In this document: positions 1-7,045 of the stretch, in pieces
How positions within the stretch are numbered: position 1 is the first letter of the stretch
Layout: each line of letters opens with the position of its first letter
Origin: an uncultured Ruminococcus sp.
GTDB lineage: Bacteria > Bacillota > Clostridia > Oscillospirales > Ruminococcaceae
Direction: 5' to 3'
Length of the DNA: 9,438 nt
Assembly (NCBI GenBank): GCA_947174625.1
Contig: CAMWJT010000033.1
Coordinates: forward strand, 1-9,438
The notes under the pieces: generated by a model
Databases searched by the model: none
What the model was told of the DNA's origin: nothing
The model's input: the letters and a program-made list of their open reading frames with translations, nothing else
Program-made: the position numbers and the translations under genes

Positions 1-554
1 TTGGCAATCATGAAACGGATCTTCCGGCACAGTTGCTTGCGCAGTTGCTCCGGGATTGCCGGAGAGCCGGGATTCTGGTTCTGGATAATATTTCGGTTTT
101 GTTGCAGGATATTTTGTTCACGGGACTGACATTGCCGGGAGAAGTCTATAAAAATCAGAAAAATCAAGCCATTAAAAATTATACAGATCTGATGCCAGTG
201 ACAAAAGATCTGGTCAGTGCCTGTGTCGGGAACTGCGTGACGCATCCGTGCGTCCTCCTGGCACATTCGCCGTTGGGATTTCCTGCCTATGCGGATTGGG
301 GCGCAGATGTGATCCTGTCGGGGCATGTGCATGGCGGAATTGTCAGACTGCCGGGGATTGGCGGAATTCTCTCGCCGGAACGGCGGTTTTTTCCGGCATA
401 CACCAAAGGCTTGTATGAAATCCGGGTGCAAGATTCTAAAAATTCTGAAAATTCTGAAAATTTCAGAATCAGTCGTATGAGTGTCTCTGCCGGGATTGGC
501 AAATTCCGGATGAATAATCCGGCAGAACTCGTCTGTCTGGATTTTGTGCCATAA
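1..554 (+). CDS. Metallophosphoesterase, YkuE/YaeI-like (5' end outside window)
   Basis: This is the C-terminal part of a calcineurin-like metallophosphoesterase; the reading frame is already open at base 3 and the true start lies upstream. The first visible residues, bases 3-14, are GNHE, a signature metal-binding motif of the superfamily. Two later motifs fit: a His in AHSP (codon 264-266) and GHVHGG (321-338), which supply further metal ligands. The C-terminus, with VSAGIGKFRMNNPAELV, resembles the end of YkuE/YaeI-type enzymes (VSRGLG...NPPEIV), which are membrane-associated phosphoesterases acting on lipid or envelope substrates. Substrate is not decidable here. A low-complexity insert (NSENSEN, near 440-460) sits between the YTKGLYEI and MSVSAGIG segments and comes from a short DNA repeat. 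The stop TAA (552-554) lies in an A/T-only tract. The enzyme class is secure; the subfamily is inferred. Confidence 0.88.
   Translation, partial: GNHETDLPAQLLAQLLRDCRRAGILVLDNISVLLQDILFTGLTLPGEVYKNQKNQAIKNYTDLMPVTKDLVSACVGNCVTHPCVLLAHSPLGFPAYADWGADVILSGHVHGGIVRLPGIGGILSPERRFFPAYTKGLYEIRVQDSKNSENSENFRISRMSVSAGIGKFRMNNPAELVCLDFVP
431..472. repeat. Short A/T-rich tandem repeat with embedded 19-nt palindrome
   Basis: AAAATTCTG-type units are repeated back to back inside the phosphoesterase gene and encode an Asn-Ser-Glu run. The last unit continues into a perfect inverted repeat at 451-469: arm ATTCTGAAA, one central A, arm TTTCAGAAT. An outer GATTCT/AGAATC pair brackets the stretch. It is probably a replication-slippage product tolerated in a surface loop of the protein. 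Confidence 0.7.
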
Positions 555-579
555 ATTTTAATTTAAAAAAATAATAAAT
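551..579. repeat. A/T-only tract across the phosphoesterase stop codon
   Basis: This is 29 consecutive A/T bases that include the stop codon. The first 14 bases (551-564, ATAAATTTTAATTT) recur exactly at 6899-6912, in the same register relative to the stop codon of another gene. There is no GC stem, so it is not a recognisable intrinsic terminator. Transcription into cca is expected to continue. Confidence 0.6.
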
Positions 580-593
580 CATTCAGGAAGTTT

Positions 594-599
594 AGGAGG
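594..599 (+). promoter_or_regulatory. Shine-Dalgarno site deciding the cca start
   Basis: AGGAGG is a perfect ribosome binding site. The upstream in-frame GTG at 599 overlaps its last base and the GTG at 605 is only 5 nt away. The ATG at 608 lies 8 nt downstream, which is the ideal spacing, so ATG 608 is taken as the start. Confidence 0.85.
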
Positions 600-607
600 T
601 GTGTGTG

Positions 608-1939
608 ATGTTTCTGGAATTTCCTGATTTTGTTGTATCTATGATGCAGAAACTGACGGCACAGGGCTTTGAAGCGTACCTGGTCGGCGGATGTGTCCGG
701 GATGCCGTTCTTGGAACAGTTCCGCATGATTATGACATTGCAACGAATGCAGTCCCGGAGCAAATTATTAATTTATTTGGGCATGAAAATTGCTCCGAAT
801 ATGGCAGAGCGTTCGGGACGGTCTGTGTACATGCGCCGGATTATTCTGCAAATCCAACGCATCAGGCTGAAATTACGACTTACCGGACAGAAGCGGATTA
901 CCGGGATTTCCGGCATCCTTGTGAAGTCCGGTTTGCGGCGCATATTGAAGAAGATCTTTGCAGACGGGATTTTACCTGCAATGCGATGGCATGGAATCCG
1001 GATACAGGATTATTGGATCTTTATCATGGACAGCAGGATCTTGCTGACGGCATACTCCGTTGTGTCGGTGTTCCCTCTGCAAGATTTCGTGAAGATGCCT
1101 TAAGAATTTTAAGGGCAATGCGGTTCTGTGCGAAATTACATCTGAAACCGGAAATTTTTACCCATTCTGCCATGCTTGCCGGGGCATTCCGGTTACAATA
1201 TATCTCAGTCGAACGCATTTTTTCAGAATTATGCAATATGCTTCTAGGGGAAAATATTACGGAAATCCTGCTGACTTATCCGGAGATTCTGCGTGTCTGG
1301 ATTCCGGAAATCTCGCCATGTATTGCATTTCATCAGCACAGCCGGTATCATGATTATACTGTCTGGGAACATACAGCGAGAGCCGTCGGGAATGCGCCGG
1401 CAGATCTCACTATCCGGTTGACAATGCTGTTTCATGATCTGGCAAAACCAGCTTGTTGTAAGATCGACCGGAACGGCGGACATTTCAAGGGACATGCGGA
1501 GCGTGGGGCAGTGCTTGCCGACCAGATCTTAACACGGTTAAAAGCTGACAATCACACCCGCAAGCAGGTATCCCGGCTGATCCGGTATCACCGGAGGACA
1601 CCGGAATCTCTGAAAGAAGTCCGGAAGATTTTATCTGAGATCGGCTATGCGGATTTTGAAATATTATTAAAAATCCTGGAAGCAGACCGGGTGTCTAAAC
1701 TGAAACATCAGCCGGACAACGGGGAAAAAATCCAGAAAGCCAGAGAATTCATGCAGATCTGTCAGGAACAGAAATTGTGCTGTTCTCTGAAAGAATTGGC
1801 AATCAACGGATATGACTTGTCAGATCTGGGATTTCAGGGCAGAGCAATTAAAATCCAGTTGCAGAAAGCACTGGATGCTGTAATCTCCGGGAGATGTGAA
1901 AATACAAAACCGGAATTATTACAATTTCTGCTTGCATGA
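608..1939 (+). CDS. cca: CCA-adding tRNA nucleotidyltransferase, class II with HD domain
   Basis: This enzyme adds or repairs the 3'-terminal CCA of tRNAs in the cytoplasm, using CTP and ATP without a template. The 443-residue protein shows the class II order. It begins with LVGGCVRD at 25-32 (nucleotide binding), followed by DYD at 41-43 (the metal-binding carboxylates of the Pol-beta fold). EITTYR at 88-93 comes next, then RRDFTCNAMA at 119-128. The neck motif containing RFREDALRILRAMRF lies at about 160-175. A C-terminal HD-type domain has FHDLAKP around H276-D277. The length agrees with Firmicutes Cca proteins that carry an HD region. The ATG start is set by the AGGAGG site 8 nt upstream. 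The next gene begins 17 nt after the stop, so the two are probably co-transcribed and translationally linked. Specialisation as an A-adding or C-adding enzyme cannot be excluded by eye, but full CCA addition is most likely. Confidence 0.93.
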   Translation: MFLEFPDFVVSMMQKLTAQGFEAYLVGGCVRDAVLGTVPHDYDIATNAVPEQIINLFGHENCSEYGRAFGTVCVHAPDYSANPTHQAEITTYRTEADYRDFRHPCEVRFAAHIEEDLCRRDFTCNAMAWNPDTGLLDLYHGQQDLADGILRCVGVPSARFREDALRILRAMRFCAKLHLKPEIFTHSAMLAGAFRLQYISVERIFSELCNMLLGENITEILLTYPEILRVWIPEISPCIAFHQHSRYHDYTVWEHTARAVGNAPADLTIRLTMLFHDLAKPACCKIDRNGGHFKGHAERGAVLADQILTRLKADNHTRKQVSRLIRYHRRTPESLKEVRKILSEIGYADFEILLKILEADRVSKLKHQPDNGEKIQKAREFMQICQEQKLCCSLKELAINGYDLSDLGFQGRAIKIQLQKALDAVISGRCENTKPELLQFLLA

Positions 1940-1956
1940 AAAAAGGAAGTGACTTT

Positions 1957-2478
1957 ATGTCAATGAAACAGAAAACGGAAAAATTCGGCAGACGGCAGTA
2001 TTATTCCAATTCACCGGAAATTGCCGAAGAATATCAGAAAATGGCTGTAAAAGATGAAAAATCCGCTGTATTGCTCCAGAGAAACGGCTTATATAATCAA
2101 TCTGTATACTGTTATATCCAGGCAATGGAAAAATATATTAAATCTTACATCAGCCGGAAGATTGCTGTTACAAATCCGTATTTTGCGGAGAGAATTCGGG
2201 AAATGGGGCATTCTTTGGACAAATCCATTGATTTTCTGGTGGAGATCATGGCAGGCGGTCAGGAAGTTCTCCGTTTCCAGATGGAACACCAGATCAAAGA
2301 AATTATTTTCCGGAATATCCGGTTTTCCAGATTGTACAATTCTACAAGATACCCGTTTTATGATTCAAAACGAAAAAATTATTCTGTGGATGAAATGACG
2401 TCCCAGGACTGTATCCGGATGGCAGAAATCTGTCAAAGTCTGAAGAAATATCTGAATGATGCTTATACAAAATTATAA
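1957..2478 (+). CDS. HEPN-domain protein, function unknown
   Basis: This small cytoplasmic, largely helical protein of 173 residues has the HEPN pattern. Helix 1 is at about 22-43. Helix 2 holds CYIQAMEKYIKSYI (52-65), the typical Q..EK..K signature. GHSLDKSIDFL is at 84-94, and a long last helix ends in RLYNSTRYPFYD (125-136), like the TRYP end of HEPN proteins paired with minimal nucleotidyltransferases. R106-x4-H111 (RFQMEH) formally fits the Rx4-6H motif of HEPN ribonucleases and lies near the start of the last helix. It lacks the usual polar residue after Arg, so nuclease activity is uncertain. The start is ATG 1957, with AAGGAAG at 1943-1949 seven nt upstream. The ATG at 1936 overlaps the cca stop but has no ribosome binding site. 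No classical MNT partner is visible; the adjacent cca gene encodes a Pol-beta-fold nucleotidyltransferase. HEPN assignment is fairly sure; role unknown. Confidence 0.75.
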   Translation: MSMKQKTEKFGRRQYYSNSPEIAEEYQKMAVKDEKSAVLLQRNGLYNQSVYCYIQAMEKYIKSYISRKIAVTNPYFAERIREMGHSLDKSIDFLVEIMAGGQEVLRFQMEHQIKEIIFRNIRFSRLYNSTRYPFYDSKRKNYSVDEMTSQDCIRMAEICQSLKKYLNDAYTKL

Positions 2479-2503
2479 TTATATTTAATACGGAGAATTT
2501 TTT

Positions 2504-3217
2504 ATGATCTATCTCGTGGAAGATGACGACAGCATCCGGGAACTGGTAGTCTATACGCTTGGCAGTGCCGGGATGCAGGCAAAGGGATTTGACAGACCGT
2601 CGCTGTTCTGGAGCGCTCTGGAGCAGGAAATCCCGGAGCTGATCTTGTTAGATATTATGCTCCCGGAAGAAGACGGGCTTACGATCCTGCGGAAATTAAG
2701 AAATCATTCGGAAACAAGCCGGATTCCTGTGATGATGCTCACAGCGAAAGCCAGTGAATATGAAAAAGTCATCGGTCTGGATGCCGGTGCAGATGACTAT
2801 CTGCCCAAACCGTTCGGCATGATGGAGCTGATTGCCCGTGTCCGTGCGCTCCTGCGGAGAATCCAGAAACCCGATCCGGCACAGGAAGAAGATCCGTCCT
2901 ATACGCTCGGTATGCTTTATGTCAGTCCCAAACGGCATATTGTCCAGGTCAATCATAAAAATATCACGCTGACACTGAAGGAATTTGATATGTTATGTTT
3001 ATTGTTGAAAAATAAAGAAATTGTCCTCACAAGAGAACAGTTTTTAAACAGCGTCTGGGGGTATCATTTCGACGGCGAAAACCGGACTGTAGATGTCCAC
3101 ATCCGGACACTCCGGCAGAAACTCGGCGAAGCAGGAGGGTACATCCGGACCATCCGGGGTGTCGGTTACAAGATCCAGGAAAAACCCGATCCGGAACAGG
3201 AGAATTTTCAGATATGA
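2504..3217 (+). CDS. Two-component response regulator, OmpR/PhoB family
   Basis: This is a 237-residue transcription factor activated by phosphorylation from the kinase encoded next to it. The receiver domain (1-118) has the acidic cluster EDDD at 6-9, phospho-acceptor D50 in LLDIMLP, switch T80 in MMLTAK and K102 in DDYLPKPF, so all catalytic residues are present. The C-terminal winged helix (about 132-229) includes the recognition-helix region VDVHIRTLRQKLG and the wing RTIRGVGYKI, typical of PhoB/OmpR regulators. The start ATG has CGGAG at 2491-2495, 8 nt upstream. Its end overlaps the kinase start by 4 nt (ATGA), showing translational coupling. The sequence looks like PhoB/PhoP, but no phosphate-uptake gene is in the window, so the signal and regulon are not known. 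Confidence 0.95.
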   Translation: MIYLVEDDDSIRELVVYTLGSAGMQAKGFDRPSLFWSALEQEIPELILLDIMLPEEDGLTILRKLRNHSETSRIPVMMLTAKASEYEKVIGLDAGADDYLPKPFGMMELIARVRALLRRIQKPDPAQEEDPSYTLGMLYVSPKRHIVQVNHKNITLTLKEFDMLCLLLKNKEIVLTREQFLNSVWGYHFDGENRTVDVHIRTLRQKLGEAGGYIRTIRGVGYKIQEKPDPEQENFQI

Positions 3218-4590
3218 GATCACAATTGACAAAGCAGATTTTTACTGCCTGCATGATTATATTTCTGATGAGTTTCGGATTAATTTTCTATGTCTGGAAT
3301 TCTTATCTTGCCCGGCGCAATTTATCAGAACTCCGGGACAAAGCGCTGTATCTTTCGGCAATTGCGACACAGAATGGATGGGAATTTTTTCAGGACACGA
3401 ATATTTCCGGACAGGGCGAGAATACCAGAATTACGATCATTGCACCGGATGGCAGTGTACTGTATGATTCTGTTGTACCGGCGCAGGAACTGCCCAATCA
3501 CAGCGACCGGATCGAATTTCAGCAGGCGCTCCAGGACGGGCAGGGGAGTTGTGAACGCTATTCAGAATCACTCTTGGAAAAGACGGTGAATTATGCCGTG
3601 AAATCTGGAGATCCGGAAATTATTCTGCGTGTTTCGGCGGAAAAAGATACGATTTGGATTTTGTTGTTCCGGATGCTCAGCCCGATGGCTGCCATTGTGT
3701 TTTTTATGATTATTTTATCTGTCCTGCTGGCATTTTTCAGCACAAATACGATCATGAAGCCGATTAATCATCTTGTCCCGGAAAATCCGGACGACCGGAA
3801 TATTTACGATGAAATGAAACCATTCGTCCGACGGCTGATCGTTCAGAATCAGCAGATCCACAGGCAGATGGATCAGCTCCAGGAAGAACATAAAAAGCAA
3901 GATGCCATCCGAAGAGAATTCACAGCGAATGTCTCTCATGAACTGAAAACACCGTTGACATCTATCTCCGGCTTTGCAGAAATCATCCGGGACGGTTATG
4001 TGCAGGAGAAAGATATTTCGCATTTTGCAGATAATATCTATAAAGAAGCACAGCGCATGATTGTCTTAGTAAATGATATTTTAAAATTATCTAAGTTAGA
4101 GAGTGGCAGTTTTGAAATCCAGAATCAGCGGGAGGAAATTGATTTATGTGCCGTCTGTGCAGGCATCCGGGAAAGATTATTATTAAATGCCGGAAAACTG
4201 GGCGTGACGATTTCTTGTTACAGTGAAGAAGCAGAAATCCGGATTATGGGCATTGCGAATTTAATTGACGAGATTATTTATAATATCTGTGATAATGCGA
4301 TTAAATATAATCAGCCGGGGGGATTTGTCAGAATCCGGATTGGTCGGGAACGGGAAAATTCTGAAGTCCTGGTAGAGATTGCAGACAATGGGATTGGCAT
4401 CCCGGAGCAGGATCAGGAACGCATTTTTGAACGGTTCTACCGGGTCAACAAAAGTCACTCGAAAGAAGTTGGCGGGACAGGATTAGGCTTGTCGATTGTC
4501 AAGCACGGCATGGCAATCCATCATGCAAGAATTGTCCTGGAAAGCAAGGAACAGGAAGGGACATGTGTAAAATTATATTTTCCGGGATAA
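3214..4590 (+). CDS. Membrane sensor histidine kinase, PhoR-like
   Basis: This is a 458-residue sensor kinase and the likely partner of the overlapping upstream regulator. A transmembrane segment at about 9-29 is followed by an extracytoplasmic sensor region (about 30-146) and a second transmembrane segment at about 148-178. After the second segment comes MKPINHL, then a linker reading YDEMKPFVRRLIVQNQQI; no full canonical HAMP is evident. The DHp domain carries the H-box ANVSHELKTPLTSI with phospho-acceptor H242. The ATP-binding domain has the N-box around N357 and N361 (YNICDNAIKYN), DNGIGIP at 391-397, the F-box IFERFYRV and the G2 box GGTGLGLS at 420-427. All expected catalytic motifs are intact. 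AGGAGA at 3198-3203 lies inside the regulator gene, 10 nt before the ATG. The sensed signal is unknown; the arrangement fits PhoR-like kinases of Clostridia. Confidence 0.94.
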   Translation: MRSQLTKQIFTACMIIFLMSFGLIFYVWNSYLARRNLSELRDKALYLSAIATQNGWEFFQDTNISGQGENTRITIIAPDGSVLYDSVVPAQELPNHSDRIEFQQALQDGQGSCERYSESLLEKTVNYAVKSGDPEIILRVSAEKDTIWILLFRMLSPMAAIVFFMIILSVLLAFFSTNTIMKPINHLVPENPDDRNIYDEMKPFVRRLIVQNQQIHRQMDQLQEEHKKQDAIRREFTANVSHELKTPLTSISGFAEIIRDGYVQEKDISHFADNIYKEAQRMIVLVNDILKLSKLESGSFEIQNQREEIDLCAVCAGIRERLLLNAGKLGVTISCYSEEAEIRIMGIANLIDEIIYNICDNAIKYNQPGGFVRIRIGRERENSEVLVEIADNGIGIPEQDQERIFERFYRVNKSHSKEVGGTGLGLSIVKHGMAIHHARIVLESKEQEGTCVKLYFPG

Positions 4591-4605
4591 TCATTCATTT
4601 TGGAC

Positions 4606-4634
4606 TTGACAAGTTTTTGCTTTTTTTGTATAAT
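4606..4634 (+). promoter_or_regulatory. Perfect-consensus sigma-A promoter for cysS
   Basis: The -35 box TTGACA (4606-4611) and -10 box TATAAT (4629-4634) both match consensus exactly, with the optimal 17-nt spacer, which includes a run of seven T. Transcription should begin near 4641, giving a leader of only about 31 nt. The leader contains a run of ten T (4647-4656) and the ribosome binding site GGAGGT (4659-4664). There is no room for a T-box. No terminator separates this promoter from the kinase gene that ends at 4590. Confidence 0.88.
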
Positions 4635-4671
4635 TAAAACAAGGCATTTTTTTTTTGCGGAGGTTTTTATT

Positions 4672-6069
4672 ATGATACAGATTTTTAATACATTGACCAA
4701 TCAGAAAGAAGAATTGAAAACGATCACACCAGGGCAGGTGAATGTCTATGTCTGTGGTCCTACGGTGTATAATTATATTCATATCGGGAATGCAAGACCG
4801 GTCTGCGTTTTTGATGTGTTCCGGAGATTTTTAGAATACCGGGGGTATCAGGTGAAGTTTGTCCAGAATTACACGGATGTCAATGATAAAATTATCAAGC
4901 AGGCAGGCTTGGAACAGATCACACCGGAAGCATGTGCGGAAAAATATATTCAGGAATATCAGAAAGACGCACAGGGACTGAACGTCCTTCCGGCGACGGT
5001 ACATCCCAGAGTCTCGCAATATATAGATAAAATTATTGATTTTATTCAAGTATTGATTGATAAGGGTTATGCGTACCAGTCCGGGAATGATGTCTATTAC
5101 CGGACAAGAAAATTCCAGGATTACGGCAAACTGTCTAATCAATCGCTTGATGATCTGCAAGCCGGTGCCAGAGTAGAGATCAACGATCTGAAAGAAGATG
5201 CCTTAGATTTTGCACTCTGGAAGGGTTGTCCTGAAACAGAACAGCATTGGGATTCTCCCTGGGGAACGGGTCGTCCGGGATGGCATATTGAATGTTCTTG
5301 CATGGCAAAAGATTGTCTGGGTGATACGATTGATCTGCACTGTGGCGGTCATGATCTGATTTTTCCGCATCATGAAAATGAAATTGCGCAGTCAGAAGCC
5401 GCAAACGGCGTAGTATTCTCCCGTTACTGGATGCACAACGGACATATCAATATTGATAACAAGAAAATGTCCAAATCTGAGGGGAATTTTTTGCTTGTCC
5501 GGGATATTGCCAAAGCATATGGCTATGAAGTGATCCGTTATCTGATGATTCAGGCACAGTACAGAGCGCCCATGAATTATACAAAAGAACTGCTTGACGC
5601 ATGCAAAGCGTCCCTGGATCGTCTCTATGAATGCCGTTCGACAATCCGGAGAGCGATTGCAAAGGCGCAGTCCGGGGAGAATCAGGCAGGGGCAGTATTT
5701 GAGAATTATCAAAATCAATTTATCACGGCTTTGGAAGATGATCTGAATACGGCGGACGCATTATCTGCTGTGTTCGGACTTGTCCGGGAGCTGAACATTA
5801 TGGCATCGAATCCGGAGACATCAAAAGAACAGTTACAGGCAGGATTGCATCTGTTTGAAGCGTTAAATTCTGTATTAGGCTTGCTTTATGAGAGAGCCGA
5901 AACAGAATCTGAAAAAATCCCGGAAGAGATTCTGAAACTGGTGGAACAGAGAGCAGAGGCGAGAAAACAGAAAAATTTCGCCGAGGCAGACAGAATCCGG
6001 GAAGAAATCCGGAATCTTGGCTATGCTGTCAAAGAAACACGTCAGGGCGTGGAGATTCAGAAATTATAA
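4672..6069 (+). CDS. cysS: Cysteinyl-tRNA synthetase
   Basis: This enzyme charges tRNA-Cys with cysteine in the cytoplasm, using ATP. It is a class I synthetase of 465 residues, the usual family length. Visible motifs include YVCGPTVYNYIHIGNARP, containing zinc ligand C28 and the HIGH-type motif HIGN at 37-40. GWHIECSCMA holds zinc ligand C208. FPHHENE carries the remaining ligands at about H233 and E237. KMSKS is at 265-269. The C-terminal helical part ends with the family-typical NFAEADRIREEI...GVEIQKL. The start ATG 4672 has GGAGG 8 nt upstream. A longer open frame reaches back to 4600, but it would begin upstream of this gene's own promoter and is rejected. The gene heads a small transcription unit with the cyclophilin-like gene 26 nt downstream. 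Nothing in its short leader suggests amino-acid-responsive control. Confidence 0.97.
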   Translation: MIQIFNTLTNQKEELKTITPGQVNVYVCGPTVYNYIHIGNARPVCVFDVFRRFLEYRGYQVKFVQNYTDVNDKIIKQAGLEQITPEACAEKYIQEYQKDAQGLNVLPATVHPRVSQYIDKIIDFIQVLIDKGYAYQSGNDVYYRTRKFQDYGKLSNQSLDDLQAGARVEINDLKEDALDFALWKGCPETEQHWDSPWGTGRPGWHIECSCMAKDCLGDTIDLHCGGHDLIFPHHENEIAQSEAANGVVFSRYWMHNGHINIDNKKMSKSEGNFLLVRDIAKAYGYEVIRYLMIQAQYRAPMNYTKELLDACKASLDRLYECRSTIRRAIAKAQSGENQAGAVFENYQNQFITALEDDLNTADALSAVFGLVRELNIMASNPETSKEQLQAGLHLFEALNSVLGLLYERAETESEKIPEEILKLVEQRAEARKQKNFAEADRIREEIRNLGYAVKETRQGVEIQKL

Positions 6070-6094
6070 TAATTAAAAATTAATAATTAAAAAC
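6067..6094. repeat. 14-bp tandem duplication at the cysS stop
   Basis: Two adjacent copies, TAATAATTAAAAAT (6067-6080) and TAATAATTAAAAAC (6081-6094), differ only in the last base. The first copy begins with the cysS stop codon and the second ends 1 nt before the next start codon. The duplication makes up the whole spacer between the two genes. Confidence 0.8.
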
Positions 6095-6095
6095 T

Positions 6096-6902
6096 ATGAG
6101 TAGATTGCAGACAAAAAAAAGCCGGAATCTTTCCCGGCTCGGCATATTCCTGATTGGCATATCCGTCATCAGTTTTATTGTGTTCTATCTGGTAACGATG
6201 CTGTCCAATCAGGGCTATCGTTATATTGATATGGACACACTGGAATTTGTCCAGAATCAGGAAATCCCCGAACATTCGCAGATTGCTGTCATTGATACGT
6301 CCCTCGGTGAAATCCGTGCCGTTCTCTATCCGGAATATGCTCCCCAGACAGTGGCACAGTTCGTCCGTTTGGCGCAGGAAGGCTATTATGATCATACTTA
6401 TGTATTTGAAGCCAAAAATGATGTCTATTTTGCCGCCGGCAGTACCGACAATCTCGGATCACTCCCGGAGAATACACCCGAAGCGCAGGAACGTCTTCCG
6501 CAGGAAATTCACCAGAATCTCTGGACGTTCCGGGGCGCACTGTGTGCCATCAATACGGCATCTGATACCAGTTTTACAAAACGGCTTTTCAAAACAGAGA
6601 CTTACTATACCGGGAGCCGTTTCATGATTCTGAATTCTGTGGATTTTTCAGATCCGGAATTTCTGGAACAGTTCCGGGAAGCATCCGGCAGTGAGGAACT
6701 TGCCAATTTGTTTATCGAAAAAGGCGGTGTGCCGAATTTTGCACAGCATATGACCGTCTTCGGTCAGGTCTACCAGGGTCTTGATGTGATAGAAGCGATC
6801 AGTTCGGCACAGCTCCAGGAGGAAAATCCCCAGGGCTACACCCCTCCTGAAGAAGATATTTTAATTTATTCAATCCGGATTGCAGAGTATATTCCCGAAT
6901 AA
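6096..6902 (+). CDS. Membrane-anchored cyclophilin-like protein, degenerate active site
   Basis: This is a 268-residue protein with a short basic N-terminus (KKSRNLSR), a single transmembrane segment at about 15-36 and a cyclophilin-type peptidyl-prolyl isomerase domain from about 62 to the end. It should therefore face the cell exterior. The fold is supported by LGEIRAVLYPEYAPQTVAQF, GSRFMIL (family GSQFFI) and HMTVFGQVYQGLDVIEAI (family TVFGKVVEGMDVV). By alignment from memory with human cyclophilin A, the catalytic FHR segment is VFE (103-105), so the catalytic Arg is Glu. The QGG segment is AAG (113-115). The domain has extra sequence before TVFG. It may bind proline peptides, act as a chaperone, or be structural; isomerase activity is doubtful. 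No Shine-Dalgarno site precedes ATG 6096, so translation may depend on coupling to cysS or on the A/T-rich leader. Confidence 0.82.
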   Translation: MSRLQTKKSRNLSRLGIFLIGISVISFIVFYLVTMLSNQGYRYIDMDTLEFVQNQEIPEHSQIAVIDTSLGEIRAVLYPEYAPQTVAQFVRLAQEGYYDHTYVFEAKNDVYFAAGSTDNLGSLPENTPEAQERLPQEIHQNLWTFRGALCAINTASDTSFTKRLFKTETYYTGSRFMILNSVDFSDPEFLEQFREASGSEELANLFIEKGGVPNFAQHMTVFGQVYQGLDVIEAISSAQLQEENPQGYTPPEEDILIYSIRIAEYIPE

Positions 6903-7002
6903 ATTTTAATTTTTTTTTATTAAATATATCTTAATATTTGATTCCGGTACAGAATATTTATGATCAATTTTCCTGAATACCTGATAAATTTTGTTTCAGG
7001 AC
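6903..7002. other. A/T-rich intergenic DNA with inverted repeat upstream of murA promoter
   Basis: The first part continues an A/T-only tract (6898-6929) with a run of nine T (6910-6918). No GC-rich stem precedes it, so I do not call a terminator. An inverted repeat, TCCTGAA (6971-6977) and TTCAGGA (6995-7001), has 7-bp arms separated by 17 nt. Its right arm ends one base before the -35 box, a place suited to an operator. No regulator family is recognised from this site. No coding sequence is seen here. Confidence 0.5.
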
Positions 7003-7031
7003 TTTACAAATTCCGGATTCTGTTGTATAAT
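7003..7031 (+). promoter_or_regulatory. Near-consensus sigma-A promoter for murA-walJ
   Basis: The -35 box TTTACA (7003-7008, one mismatch) and -10 box TATAAT (7026-7031, perfect) are separated by 17 nt. The predicted transcription start is near 7038, which gives murA a leader of about 177 nt, far longer than the cysS leader. Confidence 0.8.
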
Positions 7032-7045
7032 AGTTATAATATCAT

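Noticed and set aside
1936..1956. HEPN gene start at ATG 1936 overlapping the cca stop
   Set aside because: No ribosome binding site precedes it, whereas AAGGAAG is correctly spaced for ATG 1957.
2504..4590. Regulator and kinase as WalR/WalK
   Set aside because: The kinase linker shows no full HAMP or cytoplasmic PAS region as in WalK, and no walHI genes follow; a PhoB/PhoR-like or unassigned pair is safer.
4600..4671. Upstream extension of the cysS reading frame
   Set aside because: It would start before the -35/-10 boxes of the gene's own promoter. The GGAGGT site and the family N-terminus both point to ATG 4672.
6871..6882. Palindrome CAATCCGGATTG
   Set aside because: It lies in coding sequence, has no loop, and contains the CCGG word that is common throughout, so chance is likely.
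6903..6930. T-run after the cyclophilin-like gene as an intrinsic terminator
   Set aside because: The nine T are not preceded by a GC-rich stem; nearby inverted repeats are A/T-only and weak.
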